The notes under the pieces were generated by a model, which had not been told where the DNA came from, did not search any database, and worked only from the letters and a program-made list of their open reading frames with translations. From NCBI GenBank assembly GCA_003260075.1, contig QLIY01000366.1:62001-126000 (forward strand): a DNA stretch of 64,000 nucleotides, read 5' to 3'. Origin of the DNA: Phallusia mammillata (lineage: Eukaryota > Chordata > Ascidiacea > Phlebobranchia > Ascidiidae). Positions 34,401-45,925 of the stretch are shown here, piece after piece. Position 1 is the stretch's first letter. Every line of letters begins with the position of its first letter. The position numbers and the translations under genes were made by a program.

Positions 34401-37400
34401 TAACTTATATGTTAACAAAATTTGTAGTTGCATGTCCAAAAAGTTTTTTTTTCTAGAACCAAACCACTGCAACATTTCCTATCCGTTTTGGTAGACAATA
34501 TACTTTCAACGTCTTTGCTTATCGTGGAGCCCGCGTCCTAGGTTCTGCCTCAACTGTAAACCACGATGTGTATTTGTTCTGCGGTTATCACCTCATCAAA
34601 AATCACTCAATAGACAAACAAGTTGCTTACGAGTTTTGTCGTGATGAACAAGTCATAAGTAGTAAGTGATTTTCTTTGTGGCGAAAATAATCTGCTATAG
34701 GTAATGTGGTAAAAGAAGTGGGCCTCAAAATACTAGGAATGTTAGTGTGTATGTCGGGATCTAAGTTGTTGTTTGAACCTTTTTTTTCATTGAGCTTGGA
34801 AGTGATATTACGAAACAAGTGTGACCGGGCGTAAAGTTAGGCCCGAATCAGGCCTGTTTGATTCAAACTAACGCTCCGGCCCGACCGTGAAACATGACCG
34901 GACTTACCACTCTTGTCAGGACACATGAAACATTCAAAGAAACATTAATTGCACACTATTTGTTTTGTAAGGTTAGAGGGTACATGTTAGGTTTTACACA
35001 ATCGAGGTTGCATATCGAAATGGAATCAGAAAAAAACGTATTTGTTGTGTCATGCCACATCCTTTGCTAACTAAGGTTAACAATGTTTCAAATCGATAAA
35101 TCAGATCTTTCTTCTTCATCCGGACCACCAAGGAACTTCAGTATCGCTTCATATGAGAGAAACCACACAGACCACTCAGTTACAGTGACACTTCAATGGA
35201 TGCCACCACATCTTGTTGACAACATCCATCACAAGTACCCAGATTCTTACCGGATCTGGTACATTAAAAATGACGAGGATCCATCCGTAGCTAGAAAGGT
35301 AACCAAGCGTTTAGTTTTATCTTAGTTTTGTAGTTCAAAACTTGCCATAATGGACGGAAGATTTTTTTTTTCATTGGAGAAAGTCTAATTGTGTAAATTC
35401 ATACCAGTTTTTACTTATCATCTGCTCTGTTGGAATAAAAGAGAGATAGTTCAAAACAATAAGCGTTTAGGAATGTGTACGTTAATATCAAACAAGACAA
35501 GTATTATCTTAAAGTCTGGACAATATTTTGTTAAATCAGGCTGGTTTAGGCTTTTTATTCCACTACCCACTTATAGAAAAGTCATTTCACAATCTTGAAT
35601 AATGTCTTTTTTATTTAAACCGTTAATTAACGCTCTTTCTGTGTACGGTCTTTTTAGAAAAGCCTATTTGTAACGCTCTTTTCTGCAGGCAAAATCGAAG
35701 AAACGAGACGCAATGCATTACTACACTTACCGTAAACTAAGGGCCGGAAATCAATACATTTTCTTTGTTTCCGCTTACATGTTATTGGATAAAATATGTG
35801 TTTCCGGACATTGGTGTCAAAATTACGGGACAGCAACTCGTTTGGAACTCTATGCTGAAGGTATGAAAATTCTAGTCAAACTAATTTTTATTTTATTTTT
35901 CGCTATTTTATTAAATAGCCGGCTTATTTGGTACTCGTCGATAATGTAAGTTGAAAAATGGATCGTAAAACGCAACTAACAAAATTGATTAACCAGATAG
36001 ACATCCAAATTTAGTGAAGTTTTCAGTTATACTTTCGTTTTAGGGTAAGCCAAAATCACTACCTATTATTGGGTTCGAAATTGTTAACTAATTTCAAAAC
36101 GGTTTAGCACCAACAAGGTTTCTACCTTGCAGTAGATAAAAACGTTAGCTGACTTTGCAAACTAACCAAAAACGTGAATGCAGATTGGAACCCTTGTAGG
36201 CATGACAACGTGACAGGTGACCGTCACTGTGACCCAAATGCAACTTGTGAGGTCATATCCAATGACCGTTCCATTGTCAACTGCTCATGCAAGCCGGGTT
36301 TCAAGGGGGACGGGTTGTCCCAAGTTGTTGGTGGCAGAGGGTGCTGGGACTTTAACCCCTGTTACGAAACCGTGACATACTGCGCCCCAACGGCCGATTG
36401 TGTGGACCTAGCCCCACCAAGTGAGGGCTACGACTGTGTCTGTCCGTAAGTTGTGTGAAACTTATAGCTAATTTAAATGGTAATTAGAATTTGTGAAGGA
36501 TATGATCTCTTTATGCAATCACTTTGCTGTAATGTAGGCATCACTCAGTTTGGGCTTAGTGTGGACCTAAACAATGAACATGTTGGAATCCTTGTAACGC
36601 CTGTAGTAGGGCTGATGCATTATGAAACCCAGTATTGTAAAAAAGTATTGTAATTTATGTTTTTGAAACTATGCTACATGAAAAACACAGATTATTTAAA
36701 TTTTTGAAAAAACATAGACAAAATTAACATAAGACTTGGGGAAGTTAAATAGTTGTTAGAATGAAACTGCATGAATAACTGCGCTTTCTCTACGGTTTGT
36801 TATAAATTCATGCAAGATGTTGTTTTCCACTGCACTAATATTTCCATAGCTAAGCGGGCTGCTTGCGGTTTTATCAATACGCCCCACGCTTTTGTGGTTG
36901 ACACGCGTCATTCTTGATCTATTTCCTGAGGAATTATTGTAAACATAACCATCAATTTATGCTGATTGGTGTAGTTCAGTGGTTCTCAAGCTTTCGTTGA
37001 CCATGGCCCCCAAAAGTAACTTTTGGGCCTCGTGGCCCCTTCATACAACCATGTAAGACCTGTGGCCCCCTTAAAAATGTATATGGCAAACTCGTGTTAG
37101 AATTCGGTACTAATTTCGGCTTTGAGCAGGTCGAATAGAGTAAAAAAAGAGTCCGTATTCGTGAAAAACCTCAATATTGACAAATGGTATGTGAAAAGCC
37201 GAAAAATGAACGTACACCCGCGGCCCCCCGAAACACAGCTCGTGGCCCCCCTGGGGGCCATGGGCCCTGTTGAGAACCACTGGTGTAGGTGTTAACGATC
37301 GTGTTGTCTGCGACAGAACTTCGAAAATTTAAAACGTTTTCAATTGGTCTATGACATATCCTAAAAACAAGTTTTCTATAAAGCAAATCTTTTTGTCTCC

Positions 37401-40400
37401 AATATTCATAACATTTACAACAACAAAATTTTGCAATTTTTGGACTGAGTATAGCACGCACAAAAATTCGACTGCATTGTGCTACGGATTTAAGGTTTTA
37501 TTTATAATCCTGTAAAACGTTGAATATTTCCGTCTTACACAAATATATTTGTCAACATACATATATAAACTGTTGCTACCGGGCACAACATACAAACTAA
37601 ATATATGTATAATTGCCAGAAGAGGTTTATTTAGTTTGTATGTATTGCCAACCTTTAATATAACAGTATGGTGACATTTGAAAGCCAACATCCATCAAAT
37701 GTTGTTCTTTGCAGACAAGGTTACATCGGCAATCCGCGAAATACTTGCATCAGCATAAAGACCCTGGTTCTAGCATTGGTTTGTCCGGTTATGTTTGTTC
37801 TTGTGTCTGCGATCGTATGCTACTGTTGCCGCAAAAGAAGCGAACGCGTTAAAAGGTGAGTAACTTCCCAAAGAATTCACCGAGCGTTTGAGAATGCTTT
37901 AACAAATAAAAAAACAATAATTCATGTTTCGCTGGAATGTAAACCAGAAACATTTGTCTTTTGATATCACTTAAAAGTGGAAAAATGATTGAACTAATTT
38001 GGTACATTTTTTGTTCACAATTTCACGAATAAACGATCAGGATCAGCCTCTAACAAGGCCACTAACTAGAAACTGAGGCTATTTGGGATTGGTGTTTGCA
38101 GTTTGCATAGGCTTGATTTTTGCAGTTACATTGTTTGAAATAATGTAAGAGTTATTTTACCTTGGGACAATCATCACAAACTTTTCCCTTTTGAGATGCT
38201 GAGATTTAAACAACAAACAATAAATTAAAAATGTAAATAAAAACGTTTTAAGAATACATAGTTGAAACTTGAAAGTATATTTTTGTAGAAGACTCATTTT
38301 CAAGCAATCGAAGTTTGTACCGGGCGAAACAGGATCTGACATTATGCCGTTTTTGAATTACACCCAGTTTGAGAATCATCTCAAGACGAATGTTGGTCCG
38401 GTATTTGGGAAAAAGTGGGAAATTGAACGTGACAGTTTACTTTTACAGGGTAGGTAATGACTGAAGGAACCTTTTGTCTGTTTTGAGTGATAATTCATGC
38501 AAATCATGACATTATTTTGACGACAAAAAATTCGGTCATTACCAATTTTTTTAGTGCTTAATTAATGAACTTTTTAGTGCTTAGTTAATTTACCTTATAT
38601 ATTCTGTTAAACAAGTTAAACTAGGCCCACATGTAAAAAGCCATTTTCTTTTACTGGGCAACTGTTATGTTGGAAGTGGGTGTAGTAATAACTCTGTCCT
38701 TCTATGTTGTTTGCGCGTAATTTTTCCTCAAAAATCCCCCAAACCCCCCCCCCCTCTGTCCTTCTATGTTGTTTGCGCGTAATTTTTCCTCAAAAATCCC
38801 CAATCTTTATTTCTTTATCTCGCCGATATAATAAACATATATTATGTCAGTTGCACCGTTATTGGCAAAACAACAGTTCCATAATATTGTCAGAAATGTT
38901 GATTTAACCATAAATCCTTGAACAGCTATATATTGGCATTTCCTTCTGACGCAAGCGTTTCAAATTACATCATCAAGGAATTTATATCCAGGAAATTTGC
39001 TGACAAGAGCACAACTGGATCCCCGTTTGATATATTTAGTTTAATTTCCAAACAATAGGTTCGGAATCAGCGCCGTTATTGTTACAATGCATTGATTGTG
39101 GAACGCTTTCAAGTTAAAACATTTCAGCCAGATTGTGTTACGCCCCCCTTCCGAGACCTTCATGTCCCACCTCGGGGGCGCACTCCCAGTTTAAGAACCT
39201 CTGTTTTATCTGGGGATGCATTTATGATTAAGTCAAATGAAAACGGCTTCCTAGTTAAAAATTAGTACGTTATGCAGCTGGAAACAGAAAAAATCTAATG
39301 CACAAAATGTTTATCAACTTTTAGATGCAAATATTTGAATCGGTAAGTTATTCATTGATGATATCATGACTGTGCAAATCAACATTTAACCTTCTTAACT
39401 AACATGACAAATTCACTCACAAAAGTTTGAAGATCTAAAGATCTAAAAATCACCCCATCGACTGAAAATTCGCATTTTATTTTCCACTGCTTGTTTATCT
39501 TCAAATCCAATTTTTGAGTATTTTGTCGGTAGCGATGGCAATTAAACTCACACAGGTTCATTTCTATTTTTAGATGTATTAGGGAGAGGAAATTTTGGAG
39601 TTGTTCACAAAGCTTTCTGGCAAAGTGACAATGGTGAGAAAGTAGTTGCAGTGAAGTCTCTTACAGGTAAATGCATTGATCTCAATAATATTATCAACTC
39701 GATAGTTTAACTGTATGCAGCTTCATTCTAACAACTGTAGCCACCAACAGATCGGATTTTCAATTTTTTTACCCCAACATCGTGCAAACTTTACTTGTGG
39801 GGTATAAACACCCTTGTTGACCAGACATTACTTACATTTTCATGATAACGTTTAAGTTTGAAATAAGGTTTTGGCCAAGTTCCTACCAAGCACACTTTGG
39901 ATTTTATAAACTGGTTCACATTCTTACATAGATTGTGGCCCATAATTTGCCCTCAAAGCGCGTGGCCCCCACTAAGTACACTATAGTATCAGTACTCACT
40001 GCAAGTATAAATATCGAGGTGCAATTGAACTATTAAGTATTCGATAATGTTCTCATTTTAAAATCAGATTGAATTGATCGCTTCCAAGTCTGTCGGCACA
40101 ATTATGCCGCAATTTGTTTTTGTCGGATGTTTTTTTTTTAAATTGTTAAAAGTCACAAAGTATTTGCCTTCCCCCCAAAAATAAAAAAAATTCTGCTGCA
40201 TAGGTCACTGCTTTCGACCCTGTCTTTTTTACTTTAAACGGTCTGTATAGTTGTGGTCTACACATGTGGCTCCTTAAAAATCACCAGTCTTGCAATGATA
40301 GTTTTCAAATGTACACTTAAACATAAACTTACAAAACCTATACCAAACAAAACCTATTTGTAGCCATGTACGCCGTGTCGTTTCGTGAAGATTTCTTGGC

Positions 40401-43400
40401 CGAGATGGCTTTACTTATGACGCTCGGGCAGCATGAAGCCATTCTGGGCATCATAGGAGTTTGTACAGCCCAGTCGGCTCACAGTGACGGTTGTGAGTCT
40501 CCATTACTTGTCACCGAGTTCATGAAATACGGAGACCTGTTGCATTATTTGTGGGATTGCCGAGAGGTAAGTTGAATTGGATGTGGATAGATATCGTATA
40601 TTGGGTTGTATTTTATTGTCTCTTCGGTGTATGGTAATGCAGTTGTTTCCTAATTGAGTTCACACTTTACTTTAGTATGTTACTTCCGTATTTGATTAAA
40701 AGCTTTTTTACATAAAGCACCTATCAAAAGTTAAAAAGGCCTTTCGCAATTATACGGCCATGTGGGCAGTTACATTCATATTCCGATTACTAATTTACAT
40801 ATAACGGTAAATCCCAGTACGCCAGACACGTCGTAGTCGTTTTACCGACACAGCCGGTCACCAAGCATCCATTCAGTTACATTTATATATGAGTGTACCG
40901 TGATCACTGGACTGCATAGACGCTTCAGGGCTGATCCCAGTGGTGAATTTATGTTCCTCTTACACATAACGGGTTTGATTTCATTCGATACATAAAAGCG
41001 CAAAAACAGGTAGGCTCTCGGTGTGTTTAGCCATAAAATTAGTAATTAAATAAAAATTACTGTTGTGACAAATACGTTTAACATTTGAATATAGTTCGAT
41101 ATTAAATTTGGTTGCACATTTGCAGCTTTGTGACTGTACAAAATCACTGCTATCCACGGTTGTAGTGCATCCGATTTAAATTCCATTAAAACAAACTAAA
41201 TATTGTTTCGTTGGGGATGGGCTTAAAATAAAAAGCGTGCAAAAACAAAACGTCTAATATGAGAGGATAAAATTCATTTTTAAATAAACGCGTTTTAAAG
41301 ACAACAACAGGAAACACATACGCTCTTAGAATCAAATTGCAAGAAAATATACAAGCCAAACCGCTCAACCGCATTAGGTTGTTTTAAATTTAGATTCATT
41401 TCCTCTCTAGCTTGTCTGTGGTTGCGTTTTGAGGGGGTGTTTGTCAACGTCGACAGAAAAAAATTGAATAAAGGGAAATTGGTTATGGCTAACCGTCGAG
41501 AAATGCACAGAAATTGCGGGTGCAACCACCAAATCTTAGATAAAGCGTTTTACTGCGGACCTTTCGCGCTCTTGTCTAACCTGCAATAATTACCAGAATC
41601 CGTTTGAATTGGAGATTTACCTAATCTACTCGGTCGAATCAGCTATATATTTACACAGATTTTATAACAAATCTTTTACGAACACAAGTTAAATGACAAC
41701 AAATCTTTTACGAACACAAGTAAATCTTTGCTGCTTACTGACCGCATATACTAAGACGGAACTAAAATCTCGTCAACTAGTATGATTTAAAAACATTATC
41801 GTTTTACACACTCCAGAGCAGCCTAGCTCTTATAGTCAGCAGTTCATTGACAGACAGGCTGGCAACCATGCCGAGGCAACCCCACAAAACTAAAATAATA
41901 ATAAAACATGACTATTCCGTTGTGTAAAACCACTGTTTGCAGGGTAGAAAGTCGTACGGTTTCACGGCAAACGCGTAGAGTACGAAGTCTTGATACAGTT
42001 GATTCGGCTGAATTCATTCGACAAAACGACCGAATATTTGGTTTTGTCCGAATCCAAATTAAGCCGACTCGGAGCATTTCTAGTTTAAATTACCGCATTT
42101 TCACATATATAACTGAATTAAACGATTTTCAATTTAATCATTCTACTTTAGGGTTTGTTCACCAGTCTCAGAATGTAGTCTAAAACGTTTAACCGTATAT
42201 GCTTTTTACGTCTGTTTGGGTCATTAAATATCTCTTAATTGTAATGTTGATTTTTTTGCAGCCTGACAAACGAAATCAAAATCCGATTTACAACTTTAGC
42301 GAGAGAGATTTGTATCAGATCGGACAACAGATTGCCGGAGGTTTGCACTTTCTCTCATCTTCTAAGATCATTCACGGAGATGTGGCTGCACGGAACATTT
42401 TGGTCGGCGAGGTATGTATTAATTTTCAAAGTATGAAATAAAACTTGTATGAAACTAACTTATCTTGCCAACTCGAGTTGTAAGTAGGGCCGGGATTTTC
42501 GTGCAGGGTCCGGGCTTTGTTTTGTTAGCAAACGGGCATGATTCGCGCCTGACTTCACATTTTGTGTGGGCAATATTTTGCAATATTGGTTACCTAGCTA
42601 AGTAGTTGCTGGACTTAACCGAATGTCCAAAAGCCTTAACACGTCTTGATTAGGCAACGATTATATGCCTTCTTTATTATATACCTGTCAAAAAATGTTT
42701 GAGCCTAAACGGGCTTCTCAAAAACGAGTTCAGGCTTGACTTTAGGCTTATACTTTCGGGTTCGTGCCAGGTTCAGGCTCGAATTTCGGGCCCGCTTACA
42801 ACTCTGTGCTAACTACATAATAAAAGGATTGTACAGTTGGTTCTGATTTAAATTTAGGGTGTTTTCCTGCTTTTCTAAACTTGTACATTTTTATTACACT
42901 TTTTACCATAGTAGTATACGCAGAATCTTCGATGTAAGATCTCCGACTTCGGATTAGCAAATGACGTTTATAGATACGGTATGATCAAGGGCGCCACCGA
43001 GCGACGAGTTCCGTTCAAGTGGGTCAGTCCTGAACGCATGATGGGCGGGAAAGTTCCTATTACATGGCGCAGTGACGTGTAAGTAGTCAGTTTCCAATAT
43101 CTATTGCTAAAAAACGATTCTATTCTGCTTGGGGCCGAATTGAAACCTAAATATACTGCAACAGCAGCATTTAATCATAAAAACAATAAGAAGTAGGTAC
43201 ACAATTCACGGTTTTAAAGATTCTGACAAGAAAGAGACAAGTCCTGAGCATAAAGGAGCACAGCCCCGAGCTAAATGTGGATCAAAATTGGACCGTTCTG
43301 TACTTATTAAACACCTGACCTTTATCGTTAACTTCATCGTTTTTTACTGCTTTTACTTGCTGCTTCTGTTTTACCAAAAAGAAACTTTTTTCTGATAAGG

Positions 43401-44369
43401 TTTTCTTGCCATCTAAGGTATTGCTTGGTTTGTTTATAGATGGTCGTTCGGCATTTTGTTGTACGAAATGGTGACGGTTGGCTCGACTCCTTACCCAACG
43501 CTGGAACAAAGTGCACTTTTTGAAACACTGGAAAGTGGATTTAGAATGCCAAAGCCATTGACATGTAATGAACAACTGTAAGTAACATTGACTGTAAGAA
43601 TTATTGCAAAAAAAACACAGACAAGATATATTGTCAATGCGCAAATCAAAGTGAAATAAAAAGTCGCAATTGATACCTAAAAGCAACCGCAAACAAACTT
43701 ACGCAATAAACGTTGGCAGCTATTGAAGATTTTATCAAAATGTTTATCTAACACCGCAATTTTTAAACTGTGTATCGCAGCACACCCATGCTCCGTGGGA
43801 GTTTTCCAAGAGTGCCACGAAATATTCGCAATTTTATAGTACAAACACTCTCTAGTGAGGTTTTAGAACTTGAGGTTTAAAGGGCTATTTTCCAAATTTG
43901 TCATAAAAAGCAATCTTATCCACCACAATAAAGCTGCAAATGACTCGTTTTACAGCTGGCCGCGGAAAGAAAAGTTAATTTGTCAATGCGCCACGTGTTT
44001 GGAAAGTTTGAAAACCAATGATCTAACAAACCCCAAAACAACGCTTATAGGTATCAACTGATGCTGAGATGCTGGCAATGGAATCCCATGAATCGACCAA
44101 ACTTTGCGAGCCTTGAGGAGCAGCTCAGCGGAGGAGAGAAGGGATTATGGGAAAACGGGAGAACCCTAAACGACGAGATCATGCCGGTCAACGAATCAGA
44201 CCGAAATTGCTACGATAAAAATATAGGAATGCGCGCTAGTGCTCAGGATATTACGATACAAAACGGGAACACCGATATGCAACCGATTTCCCCGTTTGTT
44301 GAAACCGAATTCGGAAGCCGTCTGGTGGAAGGGGACTTGCTTGTTAGCTTCGAAATGGATGAAGTTTAA
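31429..44369 (+). CDS. Receptor tyrosine kinase with FN3/EGF ectodomain (copy 2, full length)
   Basis: Seventeen exons: 31429-31522, 32416-32529, 33430-33492, 33650-33668, 33798-33978, 34457-34661, 35105-35298, 35689-35860, 36184-36445, 37715-37855, 38289-38449, 39574-39666, 40364-40566, 42262-42411, 42924-43078, 43440-43577, 44051-44369. The total is 887 aa and every phase joins. Signal peptide; Cys-rich/FN3-like region; FN3 domain (about aa 226-347); EGF-like repeats to about aa 447; TM helix about 451-472; juxtamembrane; tyrosine kinase from aa 536. Kinase motifs: P-loop LGRGNFG; VAVK with Lys563; FLAEM helix C; HGDVAARN (672-679); DFG (692-694); WVSPE; WSFGILLYEM. Catalytic Lys, Asp and DFG are present, so it should be active. 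The HRD Arg is Gly. Exon 4 is a 19-base microexon and the donor after exon 3 is GC. The family is not assigned further; the catalytic sequence is FGFR/VEGFR-like in general shape. A polyadenylation signal lies at 44431. Confidence 0.93.
31991..32300. mobile_element. TIR MITE with TA target site, intron 1 of copy 2
   Basis: Ends are CCGTATTATACGGACCATAA and its near inverse TTATGGTCCGTAAAATACGG, both flanked by TA. The interior repeats GCGCCTTATAA-type blocks in both directions. Tc1/mariner-like by TSD and TIR. A 10-base poly-C run lies inside at 32078-32087. No equivalent is seen in copy 1. Confidence 0.75.
32582..32762. mobile_element. hAT-like MITE, GGTTCTATAGAACC family
   Basis: Ends are CGGTGGTGGTATTC and GAATCTCACCACTG with a perfect 8-base TSD, GTTACATC (32574-32581 and 32763-32770). 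It contains the palindrome GGTTCTATAGAACC. Relatives lie at 48182-48408 and 61080-61284. The copy 1 intron (near 24472) lacks it. Confidence 0.9.
32816..32937. mobile_element. Small palindromic element with perfect 24-bp hairpin
   Basis: Outer ends AATGGTGAAA and TTTCACCATT are inverted. Inside, 32842-32865 and 32893-32916 are perfect 24-base inverted repeats (starting AGACGTTAAAGGCGACATGC) around a 27-base loop. It sits in intron 2 of copy 2 and is missing from copy 1. It is most likely a tiny MITE. The RNA would fold as a stable hairpin. Confidence 0.6.
33110..33344. mobile_element. hAT-like MITE with perfect TSD, intron 2 of copy 2
   Basis: Ends are CAGTGGTCGGCAACC and GGTTGCCGACCCCTG. 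The TSD CTCTAAAG is perfect on both sides. Copy 1 has the empty site ACTCTAAAGTACATG near 24615. The interior is rich in CCGGTCCGCG-type words. Confidence 0.92.
34009..34217. mobile_element. hAT-like MITE, intron 5 of copy 2
   Basis: Ends are CAGGGGTCACCAAACT and AGTTTGGTGACCCCTG, a 16-base near-perfect inversion. A clean TSD is not apparent. The homologous place in copy 1 (near 25235-25265) has no such element. Confidence 0.8.
36977..37282. mobile_element. hAT-like MITE, intron 9 of copy 2
   Basis: Ends are CAGTGGTTCTCAAGC and TTGAGAACCACTG. Flanks GTGTAGTT and GTGTAGGT match at 7 of 8 bases. It shares TIRs with the element at 29687-30152. Confidence 0.85.
38692..38803 (+). repeat. 47-base direct duplication around poly-C
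   Basis: The block starting CTCTGTCCTTCTATGTTG occurs before and after an 11-base poly-C run (38744-38754), essentially identical. It lies in the intron before the first kinase exon of copy 2. Confidence 0.85.
42475..42804. mobile_element. TIR MITE in the intron before the DFG exon
   Basis: Ends are GAGTTGTAAGTAGGGCCGGG and CGGGCCCGCTTACAACTC, an imperfect inversion. Internal GGGCC-rich words recur in other dispersed pieces of the window (about 4680-4930 and 26160-26375). No ORF. Confidence 0.55.
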
Positions 44370-45925
44370 TGTTCGGTATTCAGGGTTGAGTTACCGAACC
44401 AAATGCAAACACAAGTTTGGGAGGGGACAGAATAAACATTTCCTCGCCGAATTTGCGGTGGAGTATAAGAAACGGACTTTTTCGCCGGTACTGCTCTAGC
44501 CTGTATAAATGTAAATATCGTAATAATGTTACATTAGTTACAGCTGTCGCTTCGACCATTACTTATACTGTCTAGTCATGGCCCACCACTGGTTCGAAGT
44601 TTGATTGCGTATGGCCACCGTTTAATTACCACCCTGATTCCGACTGCAGTGTTCTACTTTCAATCGGCTCCTTCTTCTCACAAATACTCTCGGTCACCTT
44701 TCCAAAGTGTAATATTTTTCATTTAAAATAGCATTATATGTTTTGGAGATTTCTTGTGGTGGATAGTTTATTGAAAACCAATTTGAAAAACATACATGTT
44801 GAAAGAAGACATTTTCATCCAAAATTAAAAAGAAATCGGTGAGCTAAAGCCTTAATAATGCCTCCACCAGAGCATCGAAATTCCGTTATTAAGCATTGTT
44901 CTGCATACCACACCATATTCTAAATCCATTTTCTCGTTGTATTTTCCAATCACACACACCACACATTTACCTTGTTGACGCGAAGTTTTTGCGCCCGTTT
45001 ATGCCTGTATTAATTCCACCTACGGCGTTTCTGGGTGTTGTTTTAGCAGCCGTAACCTAGTAACCCTTGTCGCTGATTTCTGGTACTCTCAGTGCGCCAC
45101 TATTAATAGCAATGTTAACTTGTATCTAAATTTCCAAATTGTAGTTTCTAAAGTGTAAATACAAATCTCGGCCATGTTTAACATCCAACCAATGCAGATA
45201 AACGCAGATATAATGGAAATCTACATCTTCAATTCCGTGCTAAATAGTAGCTCTCAGATAACATACAGTACGATACGGAACAATAGGAGCCTGTCTCGAA
45301 TGGACGAATACGAACAATAGAATACTTCGATCAAAAACACGCTCTTTGTGTGTGAATTGACTTGTTAAAACGCGGTCGGTTATCACAACTGGGATTGGTG
45401 TTTGCCTAAGTTTAGGTTCAGTTTCTGGAATGGGCTAGATATTCAGAAATATTTCTTGTCTACTTTTTAGAATGGCCTGTTTTGATAAACTTAGAAACAT
45501 CATTTATTGGCTTGATGCTTTTATATTGATTTAGTGACACTGAGTCGACATTACTTTGGTTCACAAGCAGATGCTTGGCCGTTTTGAATCTGTTTCTTCT
45601 GTGGTTTGTGACCAGTTGTGGCATCGAACAGACATAGTCGAGGCTTTTCTGTCAGATATTTTCAGCAAACTGGAGTGCCGTTAGATTGCTTTAGCCGTTA
45701 GATTTGCTTTGCAGATTACTATCATATAGTAGTTTGGTGCTTTTATATTTTGAAACATTGTTTAAAACTACTTAAAGACAGAGCAGTAACAAAACGCAAT
45801 GTAGTGATAGCAGGGCCCTTCACGATTTGTTGTTGTTGTTTTTCTGCAGAAAAAACACTATGTTTTGTTGCTGACATGTTGGTTTAACTAAACAAACGTA
45901 ATTATTTGTAATTTAAAAATGTGTG
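44370..45925. other. Intergenic: RTK 3' UTR and tetraspanin A upstream
   Basis: An AATAAA at 44431-44436 is the likely polyadenylation signal of the RTK copy 2 gene. The rest is AT-rich with no convincing ORF or repeat and should include the promoter of tetraspanin A. Confidence 0.6.

Larger units (their letters stand above)
17979..38380 (+). repeat. Tandem segmental duplication, two units of ~10 kb
   Basis: Unit 1 (about 17979-28828) and unit 2 (about 28829-38380) are colinear over 5' flank, eleven exons and introns. The junction is visible: the end of the juxtamembrane exon in unit 1 runs directly into sequence homologous to 17979 onward (ACAGAATCACAATTT at both places). Both parental sequences share GTCAA or TCAA next to the breakpoint, as in microhomology-mediated joining. 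Unit 2 continues past 38380 into single-copy kinase exons. Length differences come mostly from transposon insertions specific to one unit. Confidence 0.85.

Noticed and set aside
39116-39207. hAT-type right end (GTTTAAGAACCTCTG) in a copy 2 intron
   Set aside because: No matching left end or target duplication could be found, so it was not listed as an element.
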